From Ricinus communis (Eukaryota; Streptophyta; Magnoliopsida; Malpighiales; Euphorbiaceae), in contig NC_063261.1 in the NCBI RefSeq assembly GCF_019578655.1, positions 28,375,126 to 28,439,125 of the forward strand: a DNA stretch of 64,000 bases. Reading direction: 5' to 3'. The notes below the pieces were generated by a model that was not told the origin of the DNA, did no database searches, and was given only the letters and a program-made list of their open reading frames with translations. Below are positions 12,467-24,964 of the stretch, piece after piece; position 1 is the stretch's first letter, and every line of letters starts with the position of its first letter. Both the position numbers and the translations under genes were made by a program.

Positions 12467-12470
12467 AAGT

Positions 12471-12488
12471 TGGTATCAGAGCCTAGGT
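12471..12488 (+). other. Retrotransposon primer-binding site (initiator Met tRNA)
   Basis: TGGTATCAGAGCCTAGGT lies four bases after the LTR terminus. TGGTATCAGAGC is the standard complement of the plant initiator methionine tRNA 3' end used to prime minus-strand synthesis. Confidence 0.9.
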
Positions 12489-13880
12489 TTAGTTTCCTTC
12501 GATCTAGGTTAGGATTCTTGGTACTACGGAATTAGGATCAAGTCTATCTTCGTTTGTTTTCATTGACTCCAGTCTTAGCTTTCACTATTAGAAAGTCTAT
12601 CATTTCTCTTTCTTGTGAGCTTGTCTTGACTCTGTATTAAGAATGAGCGCTGTAGCGATAGCAAGATCAGAAGCACGGTAGACTCATTATCATTTCTCCG
12701 AGCGATTAATGCAGATCGACCTTGGATGCTTTGATTGTCATTTCGGCGGTGGGCACCACAGTTTAGGTTTGGTGCAGAGTGTAGTTGCAGTCGTGCCATG
12801 AAATGCTTCGTCATCGCATCAAGTATCGTCTTAATGAGTAGAACCAAAGGTAGTACTTAGAATGTCGAACAAAGGTTATGGTTAAGTTTTGTGGTTGTAA
12901 GAAGTATAAGAATGGTGGTTGATGTATTTTTCAGACGCTCAAAATCTAGAGAAGCTTAAGCGAACACTTTTTAATTTTTTATGTAGAACAACGTGTTTTA
13001 AAATACAATATTGCGTCCAGTCTTGCAAGAACTCATTATGGCATTTCATTATTAGGCATGCACAGTTCCATAACTCATTTTTAGGACATGCATTATACAT
13101 CGTGCATTGCAACCTTTGGTGATAGGGGATATCATCACCCTAGTGCGCAATATTGTAAAATTTTATAAAAAGAAAATGACTAGAGATTTTACAATTTTAT
13201 AAAGGTGTTTTTCAAGATAGTAATAATTTTTATCAGTGATGATTATAAAGTAAATCTTTCAAAGTAAATTGTGTTAGCTTGGAATTCTTTGGATGACAAG
13301 CTTAGCTGCTGTGAGAATGAATATGTGGCGCATCATGCTCCATTTTAGACTATAAAGGAACAGAGGAAACTTTCTAAATTCCAGTCGAGGAGGAATTTTG
13401 TGTCAGGATAGCATAGTCTTGTATTGGTTATCGTACCAGATGGATGATATGATCTAGTTCCTGATCGTTAGAGGTGTTGTAACATGTGTTTATATAGACT
13501 TTCAAATCATCTTTCTCTTGCTCGAAATAGAACAATTTTTATAAGCAACTCTGAATCCTGCTTGGATTGTTCTTCTCCAATATATCATATTTTTAGGATA
13601 TTTATTTATTCTATTAGAATATTTTCATTTAAGATCAAGTATGATTGTGCTATAATAGGACATAAAATCCTAATAGGATTATAATTGAGTCAAACCCATA
13701 TTACTCGATACTTTGTGCTTAACATAGTTTTTTCAGCTATCATTATCTGTTTGGATATCATTATTTGCTCGGCTATTATTATATATTCGATATAATCTGC
13801 ATGTTATCATTAGTTCTCCCTCTAATGAAAGAGTGTTTTTCTTATTTAACTTCTCGAATGATCTTGATATTGAAGAAATT
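12489..13880. other. Non-coding remnant downstream of the primer site
   Basis: This should be the start of a retrotransposon internal region, but no gag or pol similarity is visible in any frame. It is either a deleted copy or a non-autonomous element. A stretch at 13475-13545 (GTTTATATAGACTTTCAAATC...) recurs in diverged form at 14700-14775. Confidence 0.5.
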
Positions 13881-14240
13881 GGTCAGCAAGATGCTCTCTT
13901 TAGAATTCATTCACCATTTTGGATGGACAAGTCTTATGCTCTCTTTATGCTTGTTTATCATATTTAGATGAATAAATCTAATGCTCTCTAATGGTGTTCA
14001 CCATATTTTTACTTTCTAATGAGCTTGTTCATTTTTGCTCTCCAATGAGCTCATGTATCTTTGTTCTCCAATATGCTTGTTTATTTTCACTTTTCAACAA
14101 GCTTGTGTACTTCTACTCTCTTATGAGCTTATTTTATTTTTGTTTTTCAATGAGTTTGCTTATTTGTTCTATCTAATGAGCTTGTTTATTATTGTTCTTC
14201 AATGAGTTTATTTATTTATATTCTCTAATTAGCTTATTGG
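13881..14240 (+). repeat. Degenerate tandem array, about 26-bp unit
   Basis: From 14012 on, about nine units of 26-27 bp follow a pattern like CTCCAATGAGCTTGTTTATT plus TTTGCT. The preceding 13881-14011 holds about three longer units (about 44 bp) starting ATGCTCTCT. Units differ at many positions. Non-coding. Confidence 0.75.
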
Positions 14241-14269
14241 GTTCAGTAACAATATCAGTATTACTATTA

Positions 14270-14822
14270 TGTCTTGATGTTCTAAAATGAGCTATTTTAC
14301 CAAAAGGTGGCAAATAATAACGCTAGTAATTAATTTGCCTTGATGCTCTAAATTGAGTTCTTTAATCTATTTTGCCTAAGATGGTGAGTAACGACCCAAG
14401 TAATATAATTTGTAGCTCTAAATTGAGTTATTTTGCCTAAAAGGGCTAGAATCGGCATCTTAGGCAAAATAACGAGTAAACAACACTAGCAATACGCCTT
14501 AATATTCTAGAGTGAGATTTGAATGCTTAAAGTGGTGTGTAGAACAACATTAACAATATGCCTTATTGCTCTAGATTGAGATTTCAATGCCTAAAATGGT
14601 GAGTAGAACAACATCATCAATATGCCTTCTGCTAATGGCTAAGTTAGCTAAGTGACTTTAAGAATATAAGAGAATTTAGTGTAACATGTAACTGGTAATT
14701 TTGTAACTATACCTTTATATAGGCTTTGAGATCATCTTTGTCCTACTCAGGATATAGGACAATCTTTAGTCTAGTGGCGAGTAGAACAATAGTAGCAATA
14801 TGCCTTATGCCAATGGCTTTGT
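14270..14822 (+). repeat. Degenerate tandem array, about 64-bp unit
   Basis: Five or six units each contain TGCCTTGATGCTCTAAATTG, then a TTTTGCCTAAAATGGTGAG-like core and AACAACACTAGCAATA. The last clear units begin at about 14507 and 14571, with a displaced partial unit at 14775-14822. One unit (14430-14480) contains an inverted pair, TTTTGCCTAAAAG and CTTAGGCAAAAT. Confidence 0.75.
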
Positions 14823-14883
14823 TTGTTGGACCGGCTTAGTACAACTTAGGTTATGTGTATATATAAAGATTAAAATGAGCTAA

Positions 14884-14889
14884 TTTATT
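14884..14889 (-). terminator. AATAAA polyadenylation signal for the WAT1-like gene
   Basis: AATAAA on the minus strand, about 150 bases beyond the stop codon of the transporter gene. Confidence 0.45.
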
Positions 14890-15036
14890 TAAAGATCAAG
14901 CTCCAAATGTATTATAATATATTCACAAAAAAAAATGAAATATCGATAGCTTTCATCTCATACTAATACACTGAATATTTTATTTTGGAAATTGGCATCT
15001 TATTTTTCCCCTTCTTGAACTTCATTTACTAACAAA

Positions 15037-18000
15037 TCATTGTTCATCATGTTTTGCACTGCAATTTTCAACATTGAAATTGCTGTCATTTTTGGGAGTT
15101 GAAATAACAACTTCAATCTTTTCACCTTCTCTACAACTTTTGAATGGAACAAGCTGAGACACTATCTTCATCTCTAAACTTTTAGCCCACAGCACTCCGT
15201 ACAATCCACATATTATCAATGTTCCTCCCAGTATGCTGCAAATTTATAATTAAAAAATTTACAAATTGTCAATAACAAAATAATCAATCTATTCATTATA
15301 TGTAAAAATTAACTTCTTATGTAAAGGTATAATTAAAAGGACTGCCAAATCATTCGCATATTGGTTATCGATTTTTTTGAAATTGTGATTATTTATTGTT
15401 ATTATTTTTTTATTTTCATAGAAGACCTGATGTGCCGTAACACAATAGGAAGACTTCATTTCTATATATCGCACAATATTAATAGATGTAATAGACAATG
15501 AGAGAGTCGAACTCGAAACCTTTCCTATAAATAGCATGCTATATATTTCCTAATTTATAGCAACATAAATGAATATATATACCTTCCGAGATGTAAAGTT
15601 TCGTTGAGGAGGATAGATCCTGCAATCGCAGTGCATATGAGTAATAAAGGGCTAAAAATGGACACAAATAGAGGACCCTTCAACCGCACACACCATATCA
15701 CCAAAGTAACCATTATTCCAGCAACCGCTATTCCCTGTGAATAGCCATGAAAATGTCATTAATAAGTGTATGTTGAGTGAAAACACACATATAAAATTAA
15801 TCTTGAATTTCAAATTTGTATTAACATACCGCATAAGCTGCAGTGAGCAGCCTTATATTCCAACCTAATTTCCATTGTTCAAAATCTTTCTCTACGCAAA
15901 GGGCATAAACAACAGCTTGGATTGAAGCCATGAAGGACATTAAAGCTGTGCTTGAGTATGGACATGGGTATCTTTCACTCATTTTAGCCTAAGATCAAAA
16001 TTAGGAATGTACAATTGAAATACTATATATTACATAAACAAAATTGAATCACAAATATACTTTTGGAAGGACTACCGAAGATCATATTCTTTATCTTTTT
16101 TTTTTCTTTTGTCAAAAATAAATTTAAAGAAAAGACAAATATCAGAAATTAAATCCGTAACCTATTGTATTTTATTGAATTATAATTTGTTTGATATTGT
16201 TATTGGGGTTTAAAAAACGTATTTATAATTTTATTGATTTAATAAATTAATATTTAGTTTTCTTTTATAAACTGCTTTTCTCAAACATAATTTTGAAGCA
16301 AACATCAATTTACTTATTTTTTTTTCTGGAAGTAGTTTTCAAACTTCAAACTATTAATATTAAAAAATCCTTCTCCAACTTTAGTATTCATATTATAGAT
16401 AATAGAATATTCGAAATTCATGTATCGATTATTGTACCTGATGTGTATTTAGATTAATATTTGACCCATAGAATTAAAAATATAAGAGATATTATTCCAT
16501 CAATAACACACTCGAGCGTTTATAAAAAAGCAATTAACATTGTAAATTTCTATTTATATGTAGAATTACCTGAATAATTAGCCAAAAAGCATAGGAGAAG
16601 CAATTTGCTACAGCTAATAAAGAACCCAAGGCAAGACTACCATGGTGATGATGATCAGATGAGGCCAAGCCTCCTTCATGGGATTGGTAATCCTTTATAA
16701 GGTTAATATGTGTTCTCCAAATGTTGATTTCTGTTCCCTTGTAAAAGGTAAGCAACATTGCTCCACTAATCCCCAATAATGTCCCTATCACTTTTGCCTT
16801 TCCTGGTGGAGTCCTGATTTCCACCTTCTCTAAACTGAAATTTCCAAGACAATCAATTAATCAGCAATTATAATCAATTAAAAGAGAGAAAAAACTGTAA
16901 GTAATAAATAAATAATAATAATATTATTTACCCAAATGAGAAAGCTAAGATGAAAGTCACTGCTGGTACAAGATTGAAGATGGCAGTAGCGAATGTTGCA
17001 GATGTTAACACAAGACTTTCCAAGTACATGTTTTGAGACAATGATCCCCTGCAATTTCATTTTGTATGGTTCATCATATAAACAACAACATTGTCAGAAT
17101 TCAATTCTCATTCAACTTTTAAATATATACTTAATAATTAATACTTATGTTGGCAGTTAATTTTTTGAAAATTAAAGATATATTTTATCTATCTTTGAAC
17201 ATTAAAAATGATTCAGTAAGGGCATCCAATGGTTTACACTCTTTAAATGCTGCATCATCACTTTCTTTTTCTTTAAGACTCATAAATTATTATACTCTAA
17301 AATAACTCTTTTTACTACATTCCAACTTCTCATTTTACATTAAATACTACTAATAATTTTATTATTGTATTTTTATTTATATTTTTATATTTTAGTATAT
17401 TTTATAGTTCTTTTCATATAAATTTATTTTTTAATAATATGCTAGTATGAAAATATTATATATTAAAATTAAAAGAATTTTAATCAACATAATTAAAAAT
17501 AACATAGAGAAAAGTAATTTTATATTTCTAACAATATAAATAATTTTATTTTTATTATTATTTTCCTTTCTTAATTTAATTCTAAATATTACCATTATAA
17601 TTTAAATTTATAAAATAGCTTGTAGATTTATGTGTTATAAATTATAGGTTCATCATATGTATACTTGAGGTTTATAGATTATAGTCTAGAAATTTATAAA
17701 TTAAATAAAAACATATTCATATGTTAAGATATGTTCATCAGTAAAAATTAATGATTATACAGTTTATATTTAATGAACTTGACACTACTAACATATGAAT
17801 ATACACTTTACATATAATGAACCTAAAAGTTATTGTCTAATAAATCTGACACTAATAATAGATGAATATGCACTTTATATATAATGCACCTGAAGTTTAT
17901 ATTTAATGAACCTGAAGTTTATGTTTAATAAATCTGAACTAATAATAGATAGATATACACTTTATAAGTAATGAACCTGAAGTTTATGTTTAATAAATCT

Positions 18001-20550
18001 GATACTAAAAATAGATAAATATACATTTTATAGGTAATGAACCTAAAAGTTATATTTAATAAATCTAGCACTAATGATAGATGAATATATAATTTACAAG
18101 TAATAAATTTGAAGTTTACATTTGATGAACTTGAACTAATAACAGCTGAATATACACTTTATAAGTAATGAACTTGAAGTTTATGTTTAATGAATCTAAC
18201 ACTAATAATAGTGAATATACACTTTATAAATAATGAATCTAAAAGTTATATTTAATAAATCTAACACTAATAATAAATGAATATATAATTTACAAGTAAT
18301 AAATTTAAAATAATAGATGAATATATAATTTATAAGTAATAAATTTGAAGTTTACGTTTAATGAACTTGAACTAATAACAGATGAATATACACTTTATAA
18401 GTAATGAACCTGAAGTTTATGTTTAATGAATCTGACACTAATAATAGTGAATATATACTTTATAAAAAATGAATATACTACACTTTATAAGTAATGAACC
18501 TGAAGTTTATGTTTAATGAATCTGACACTAATAATAGTGAATATATACTTTATAAAAAATGAATATGCTACCTATACAAAAAAATTTAATACAAATTAAA
18601 TAATAACAGGTTCATCGTCTACAAACTATAAATTCATTAAATATATATTTGAGATTCATATAATATAATACATTCATAACCTAAAAATTAGATTTATTGC
18701 TAAAAACAACAATTATTAGAAAAAAAATGATATATAAACATTTTATTTTATTTTTTAGTATTGTCTTTTATAATAAATAATAAAAAATAAAATCTATTTA
18801 CTATTATTAAAACTTTTAATTTTTTAAATAATAATATAATTAATATTTAATGTAAAATAAAGTCAATTTAAAAAATTAATGCTTACTAATATTATTAATT
18901 TGTCAATTATCAAATATAAAACTATATTATAAAATTCATAATTAACTAGCTTAGGACATGACTATTTTATTGTTCATAAAATCATATAAAATAAAAAAAA
19001 TAAAAAAATTAAATATAATTAAAAAATACAAATAAATAACAAATATTTTAAAACTTCACCATATATATGCACTAGTCTTAAATTAAAAACAAAAAGTGTT
19101 ATAAAACAAAACTTATCAATTTCGCCGCACGTGTTAAATGGCCTAGATACATGCTGCTATTTGTAATTAGGTCCATGATATAATTTGCTCTCATTGTGAT
19201 TGTGGGAGACACTGTAACATAGGGATGTGATGAAGGGTTCCATCCATTACACCATTATCGTGGATGTCCTAATGTCCTAATGTCCTAATGTGATAAATGG
19301 ATAATTATGAAAAGTTCGTTGTATGGTATTCAATTATTAGATGTGGAATAAGTTAATAAAGTATTTTATGGTTTCAACATTTTACAATTTTTAATATGTG
19401 ATTTTTTTTTTCAGATAAAAAAAGACATGTATTTATAAATTGTGACAAGAAAAAATATTTCACCATTAAAAAGTCTGGATTTATAAGAATTTAACCATCT
19501 TCACTTTGATCGGTCATTATTATTATTATTATTATATTTCTCATATTTGATAATATGAGTTTAGAGCTTAACAACTCAGAACGTCATTTTTTTTTATTAT
19601 TAAATCGATATCATCGTATTAATGACTTCTTAAATTATAATTTAATGGTCAAATATTGGAAATATGAATTGTTAAGCTGCAAACTCATATTATCAAAACA
19701 TGAACAACATGATAATGATAGCCGATCAGCGTAAAGGTGACTGAATCCTTGCAAATCGAAATTTTTTTACGGTGAAATACCTTTTGTTGTCACAATTTGT
19801 AACTATACCTCTTTTTGTCCAAAAAAACACTACATGCTAAAAGTTGTAAAATGATGAAACCACATGATATTTTTATACACTTATTTCTATTTTAAATGTT
19901 TACACTTGAAAAATAGAAAAATAATACAAATTTAAATTTTATAACTGATTTATTCGTGTCTCGGGTGTAATAAATCCAATAATTATTTCAAAGGGTAAAA
20001 GTGACCAATGAATTTGGAGCAAACTATAAATTAGCTGTGACATTAACACTTACCCGAATAGTCCACAAAAAAATGCTTGAAAGAGTATTGTCCAGGTAAG
20101 TTTAGGCCTGTTCTTTCTGTAAAACCCAATTCACAACAATAGTAATACTATTAGCATCCAAAGAACTAATCAAAAGCAGCAGTGAAGAAAAAAAACGAAG
20201 AAACAAAAACCAACTTTACATCATATCAAAGTTAAGGAGGAGGATCGAAAAGAAAAAGATTTGGACTAATTGCATCAACAAGTTGAACATTTAGAAATTT
20301 AAAAAAAGAAATTCTCAAAAAGAGAAGAGAAAATGGCTTTTAATTACCTTTCAAAGATGAGAGCAAGAGGAACCATGAAAGCAGTGGCAAAAATGAATCT
20401 GTAAGCAGTAATGATTCTCACACTCATTCCATCACTGGCTGCAAGTTTGTACAGCACATTGACCGCAGTATATGCAACTTGAATCGTCACCATTACCAGA
20501 ACTGCCTTCACTCCATCCGCCAGATTGCAAATCTCCACCATAACCTTCAT
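15037..20550 (-). CDS. WAT1-related (EamA/nodulin MtN21 family) membrane transporter, 385 aa
   Basis: Seven exons on the minus strand: 20348-20550, 20054-20116, 16932-17048, 16570-16834, 15830-15988, 15583-15734 and 15037-15235. All borders are GT-AG and all phases agree, giving 1158 nt. The product has the family's usual length, ten probable membrane segments and two EamA repeats (about residues 15-150 and 195-330). Hallmarks include AYRFIFATAFMVPLALIFER, MYLESLVLTSATFATAIFN and PLLLICTAIAG. The family includes WAT1 (tonoplast auxin export) and the UMAMIT amino-acid exporters; the substrate here is unknown. Closest in feel to the Arabidopsis At1g25270/At1g68170 group (memory, not a search). 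The tail after residue 345 is hydrophilic. No lesion is seen, so the gene is probably functional. Intron 2 (2.9 kb) is enlarged by a transposon. Confidence 0.93.
17220..19269. mobile_element. PIF/Harbinger-like non-autonomous element in WAT1 intron 2
   Basis: The left end, GGGCATCCAATGGTTTACAC, is matched in inverse at the right end (reading inward GGACATCCACGATAATGGTG). Both ends are flanked by TAA (17217-17219 and 19270-19272). A 3-bp TAA/TTA duplication and GGGCATCC-type ends are the signature of the PIF/Harbinger superfamily. The 2050-bp interior has no transposase; about 40% of it is the 65-bp tandem array. The right flank repeats TAATGTCC three times. The gene's splice sites are unaffected. 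Confidence 0.75.
17765..18575. repeat. Minisatellite, about 65-bp unit, about 13 copies
   Basis: Units follow AATGAACCTGAAGTTTATG, then TTTAATGAATCTGACAC, TAATAATAG and AATATACACTTTATAAGT. Two sub-types alternate: one with CTGAAGTTTATG, the other with CTAAAAGTTATA. The last two units are identical over about 90 bp, including a truncated unit, which implies recent unequal exchange. Entirely within the Harbinger-like element. Confidence 0.9.
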
Positions 20551-20585
20551 TTTCCTCTACAAATCTGTAAACCCTTGTCAGAACA

Positions 20586-20643
20586 CTCTCTCTCTTTCTC
20601 TCTGTATATATATATAAATATGTGTGTGTGTGCGCGCGCGCGC
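20586..20643. repeat. Compound microsatellite in the 5' leader of the WAT1-like gene
   Basis: CT, TA, GT and GC dinucleotide runs follow one another within 58 bp, about 36 bases upstream of the start codon on the minus strand. The GC run is CpG-rich. Confidence 0.9.
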
Positions 20644-20874
20644 AAATGAATAGCATGAATCCTGGCTGGCTTACCAAATATCTACCCTTTGTTTTCTTTT
20701 GCTTGGTTCTGCGGGGGGATGGCTTTTCTATAAGCAGGGAAGGAAGGTAGCAAGTGCTTCTTTTGATTGGTGATGAAAGGACTCTGATCTTCTAAAATTG
20801 AGGACCGAGTGTTTGAGTTACTTTTCTGTTGTCTCTTTGGTGCTGTGCATTGTTCATGCATACACTGATGCTGA

Positions 20875-20881
20875 TTTTATA
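20875..20881 (-). promoter_or_regulatory. Probable TATA box of the WAT1-like gene
   Basis: CTATAAAAT on the minus strand about 325 bases upstream of the ATG, the best match to a plant TATA box in this flank. It implies a leader of about 300 nt that includes the compound microsatellite. Confidence 0.5.
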
Positions 20882-20889
20882 GTCAAACA

Positions 20890-23557
20890 CTAATAAATGA
20901 CGGCAAACCCAATCGACTTTACACAAGCGACTGTTATGTACTCTCTCTTGCGGTTGTTTTGCCTTTCATGCACATGAGAAAACAAAATGGATTTTGGTTC
21001 TGTTTTGCTTTTCTAAGTTTCTTTTTCCTTTTTAGTTATAGCCGGTATTAATTTATGACTAGTAAACTCTCTTATATTAATATTTAATACATTAAAAATT
21101 TAATTGATTAATAAATATTAACAAATTGATTTAATTCCTCATTGAGTAATTAATAATGTTATTATTCCATCATAAATAAATTGCAATTATTAATTTTTAA
21201 AAAGATATTTAAATGAAAAGTGTAAGATGATATATAATTTTCAATTAGTATTTATTATTTTAAAATTGGAATTCTGAATAAATGTATTTACAAAAAAATG
21301 CTAATTGTTTATGATTGGTCGTAAACTTTTACAATCTTGAAAGTTATCAAATATGGACAGTTTTAAGAATTATTAAATAAAAAAATTCTATTTCAAACTT
21401 GTGTTGCAAATGAAAAAATTATCTTCAATAAAAAAATTATGCAATCTTTCTTAAATTAGTTCAGGTATTTATGTTTTTTTTTCTTTTGACATTACTAGTT
21501 CGACACTAAATAATTAGAATTGATATATGTCTCCATCTATACACAAAAATTATAAATAAATGATACATATTTATTAGTTTTAAATGATAATCATCCAATA
21601 TCAAAGTGTAAAACACTCGTATATATGTATCACTCTTTTATTAGCTATACACATAGTCATTAGTTTCAAGTGATGAAGTATGTGTCAATCATCCAATACC
21701 AAAATATAAAACATTCATACATACGTATCATTCACCAAGTCTAGGTAAGAATTTCTCATACATTTAACTTATATATTTTATAATAGACTTTTTTTATATA
21801 ATAGTAAATTAGTTTTAAATTTACGTAATATTTTAAGTCCTATTTTATCTTATACTTTTTATTTTCATAAATTAATTAAATCGATATTCTTAATTTTTTA
21901 ATCTACTAAGATGGTGTTTGGTAAAAATGAAAATTAAACGTAGAAAAATTAAATATTAAATTTTAACTGTGAATGTATTAAATATTGAAATTTTAACTGT
22001 TGAATCTAACTAATATGTTTGATAATTGTTATTACTGAAAATTGTTAAATTTCTTAATTGGACACATTTGATCTTGTGTTATTAATTTTTAAGTTTTAGT
22101 TATTAAATACAATTTTATAGTAATAAAATAAAAATCATAAATAAGAATATTTAGAAAAAATAGATTATTTCGGGTTTTCGGATTATTTCGGATTTGGTCA
22201 TTTTGAGTTCGATCTTCTCGAGTTCAGGTAGTTTCGGGTTCTGATGATGTTGGATTATGCTAGTTTCGGATTCGAGTTGGGTTGGATTTCGGTTGGTCCG
22301 GGTTTGAATTTTTCTAGACCTGCTTCTTTTTCGTATTTGGATCATTACGAATTTGGATAAAATCTAGTTCGTATTGTCTCTAAATTTAGATCGGATTTCG
22401 GATTAACTTATCCAGTTCAAGTTAAATTTTATGATTAATTTATTTGATTTTATTTTTTTGATCTCATGAATTTTATCTAGTTAAATTCTATATATTTAAT
22501 TTCTTTAATATTTTCTAGTTAAATATCCGAAGTTCAAATCTCTATATTGTAGATGACCATTTTTTATCTTATATTTGCATGACCGTCACTTTATTGAAAT
22601 ATCGTTTTTGTTTACCTTGAATTTTTCATTAAAAATAAAAAAAATAAAAAATATAAAGTTTATTAATTTAAAAATAATTAACTTAATTATTTAATTTTCT
22701 TACAAAAATATTGAAAATTCAAAAAATTTAAATTTAAAAAATGGTGTTAACATCAAAATTTTATTTAGTTAATTTTTTCATTATCAATTAAGTTTCTTGA
22801 CTTTTATAAAACGAACCATTTATAATTATTAATTTAATTTTTTTACTCAATATATAATTTAATTTTTAGTCTCAAAGGTAAATGTTTTTGAGAATAAACC
22901 ACTTAAAAGTAAATAATTTTATTTTTAGTCCCGGATTAACTTATCGAGTTCAAGATAAATATTTTTTTCTTATTCAATGTATGAAACTCTATCGTTGGAT
23001 AATTAATAGTTATAAAATCATAAAATATGAATTACTTTTTCATTATATGAAAATAAACCACTTAAAATACATTTCTTTGAATGTATCACTCACCCATTAA
23101 AGTAATAAATCTTATTTCAAGAATTATAATTGATATAATATCTACAGCTTAACTTTAGAAAATTAAAAGAAAATCTTCATTTTTGCTTTTAGTTTCACTA
23201 ATAAATTCGTTTAGTTTAGTGATATTGAAGGGTCTATGAGATGGCAAAATTATAGATTTTTAAACTCCAGAAGGAACTTCACCGACTATACAATATTCGA
23301 AGCCACCTTATTTATCAAAAGAAATAATAGCAAATTCTTCCATGGATTAGATAATTTCCTCTTGAAAAAGATAAAACCCTTTTCTCCAAAGAGCAAGGCG
23401 GAAAGTTCAGAAAGACAAAAAGAAAAAAAGAAAAAAAGAAGACAAACTAGGGTTGGTACATCTGCTCGACTTTGGATCGTCTATGTTGTAAAGTGACACT
23501 GCACTACTTTAGTTATTTTATAATTCTTCTGTAACATATTTAGTATATATTAATCAT
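20890..23557. other. 2.7-kb intergenic region
   Basis: A+T-rich with no supported gene. At 22165-22420 there is a low-complexity stretch made of variants of TCGGATT and TCGGGTT, a pattern common in plant intergenic DNA. An open frame at 23236-23496 has no recognisable content and ends in a lysine-rich low-complexity run. Confidence 0.55.
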
Positions 23558-24236
23558 TTAGTATATATTAATCTCTTAAACGTTTGTTGCACGGCTGTTA
23601 TTATTTAATAAATATTTTAAAAATTAATTTTTTAATATTTAATTTATAATATTTTAAAAATAACAATAAATTAACTATTTTAAATATTTTTTTAATTTTT
23701 TAAAATTTTATTAATATAATAATATAAAAATAATTTTAAAAATTTTAATTAATTAATTTTAATATTATATAAATTAATACTATCAAAATAATTAATTTCA
23801 TTTTTTAAAATAAAAATTTATTATGTAATTAAAAATTAATTTATAATTAAATATAATATTAAGAAATATAAATTAAAATATTATTTTCTAGAATTAGAAT
23901 TGTTATCTAATTACTAGTTTATTAGTTAATATAATAATAAAATATAATTAATATGCTATTTTCTAAGATAGAATTAGTATTATTATCTGATTATCAAACT
24001 ATTTATTAGTTAATACAATATTAAAATATAATTAATATATTATCTCTTAGAATTACAATCAGTATTTAATTAGGAATGTAACTTACTAATTAATAAATAA
24101 TAGAAAAACTATAAAATTACACATAATTTTGAATCTATTTATTAAAAATAAGTACACATGCCAGAACAAAAATATTATATGTTAAAAATTAAGTACCTAT
24201 GTCAAAAGAATTTTAGGTTTCAGAAATTAATATATA
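23558..24236 (-). mobile_element. Helitron-like element, minus orientation, left member of a head-to-tail pair
   Basis: Read on the minus strand, the 3' end is a GC-rich hairpin region (GCCGTGCAACAAACG) followed by ATATACTAA, a CTRR-type Helitron end. The 5' part begins TATATTAATTTCTGAAACC directly after the CTAG of the neighbouring element. It is non-coding and collinear with 24237-24964. The motif ATTTAGTATATATTAATC is present twice at the 3' end (23538-23572). Confidence 0.6.
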
Positions 24237-24964
24237 CTAGTCGCTACGCCTGTTATTATTATTTCGATTATAAAATTAAGTTGATAGATATAATTTAATA
24301 AAAATTTTAATATCTAATACTTATTTATAATATTTAGAAAAATAAACAAACTATCTTTAAATATTTTTCTTAATTTTTTAAGATTTTAAAATTTTATTAG
24401 TGTAGCAATATTAAAATTATCTTAAAAATATTTATTAATTATTTTTAATATTTTATAAATTAATACTATCAAAATAATTGATATTACTATTTTCTAAAAG
24501 TAAAATTTTATTGTATTAATTAAAAAAACTAATTTATAATTGAATATAATGTTAAAAATATAAGTTAACATATTATTTTTTAGAATTGACATATTATATA
24601 ATTAGAAAACTAATTTATTAATTAATATATTATTCAAATATAATTAATATGCTATTTTCTTAAGATAAAATTAGTATCATGATCTGATGAGGAAACTATT
24701 TATTAGTTAATACAATATTAAAATATAATTCATATATTATCTTTTAAAATTAGAATAAGTATTTAATTAGAAATGTAATTTATTAATTAATAAATGAAGA
24801 AAAAATTATAACATTACACATAAACTTGAATTTGATGTGTTAAAAATAAGTAAACATGTTAAACTAAATAAGTACACATGTCAAAATAAAAATTTTATTT
24901 GTCAAAAATTAAATACACATGTCAAAAAAATTTGAAGTATCAGAAATTAATATATATATATAGA
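24237..24964 (-). mobile_element. Helitron-like element, 728 bp, complete ends
   Basis: On the minus strand it begins TCTATATATATATTAATTTC and ends AATAATAACAGGCGTAGCGA plus CTAG. It is preceded by A and followed by T. A 5' TC, a 3' hairpin and CTRR, and insertion between A and T without target duplication are the defining Helitron features. It has no Rep/helicase coding, so it is non-autonomous. Interior motifs (ATTACACATAAACTTGAATT, ACATGTCAAA) are shared with 6228-6873 and 23558-24236. Confidence 0.75.

Noticed and set aside
14270..14822. Tandem array considered as a CRISPR-like repeat-spacer structure
   Set aside because: Units are degenerate along their entire length with no constant repeat and variable spacer, and the genome is a plant.
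17049..20053. A separate gene inside WAT1 intron 2
   Set aside because: The intron contains only the Harbinger-like element and A+T-rich flanks; no open frame beyond chance length.
23236..23496. 86-codon frame with a lysine-rich tail
   Set aside because: Low complexity at the C terminus, no splice context, no recognisable motif, and flanked by Helitron relics.
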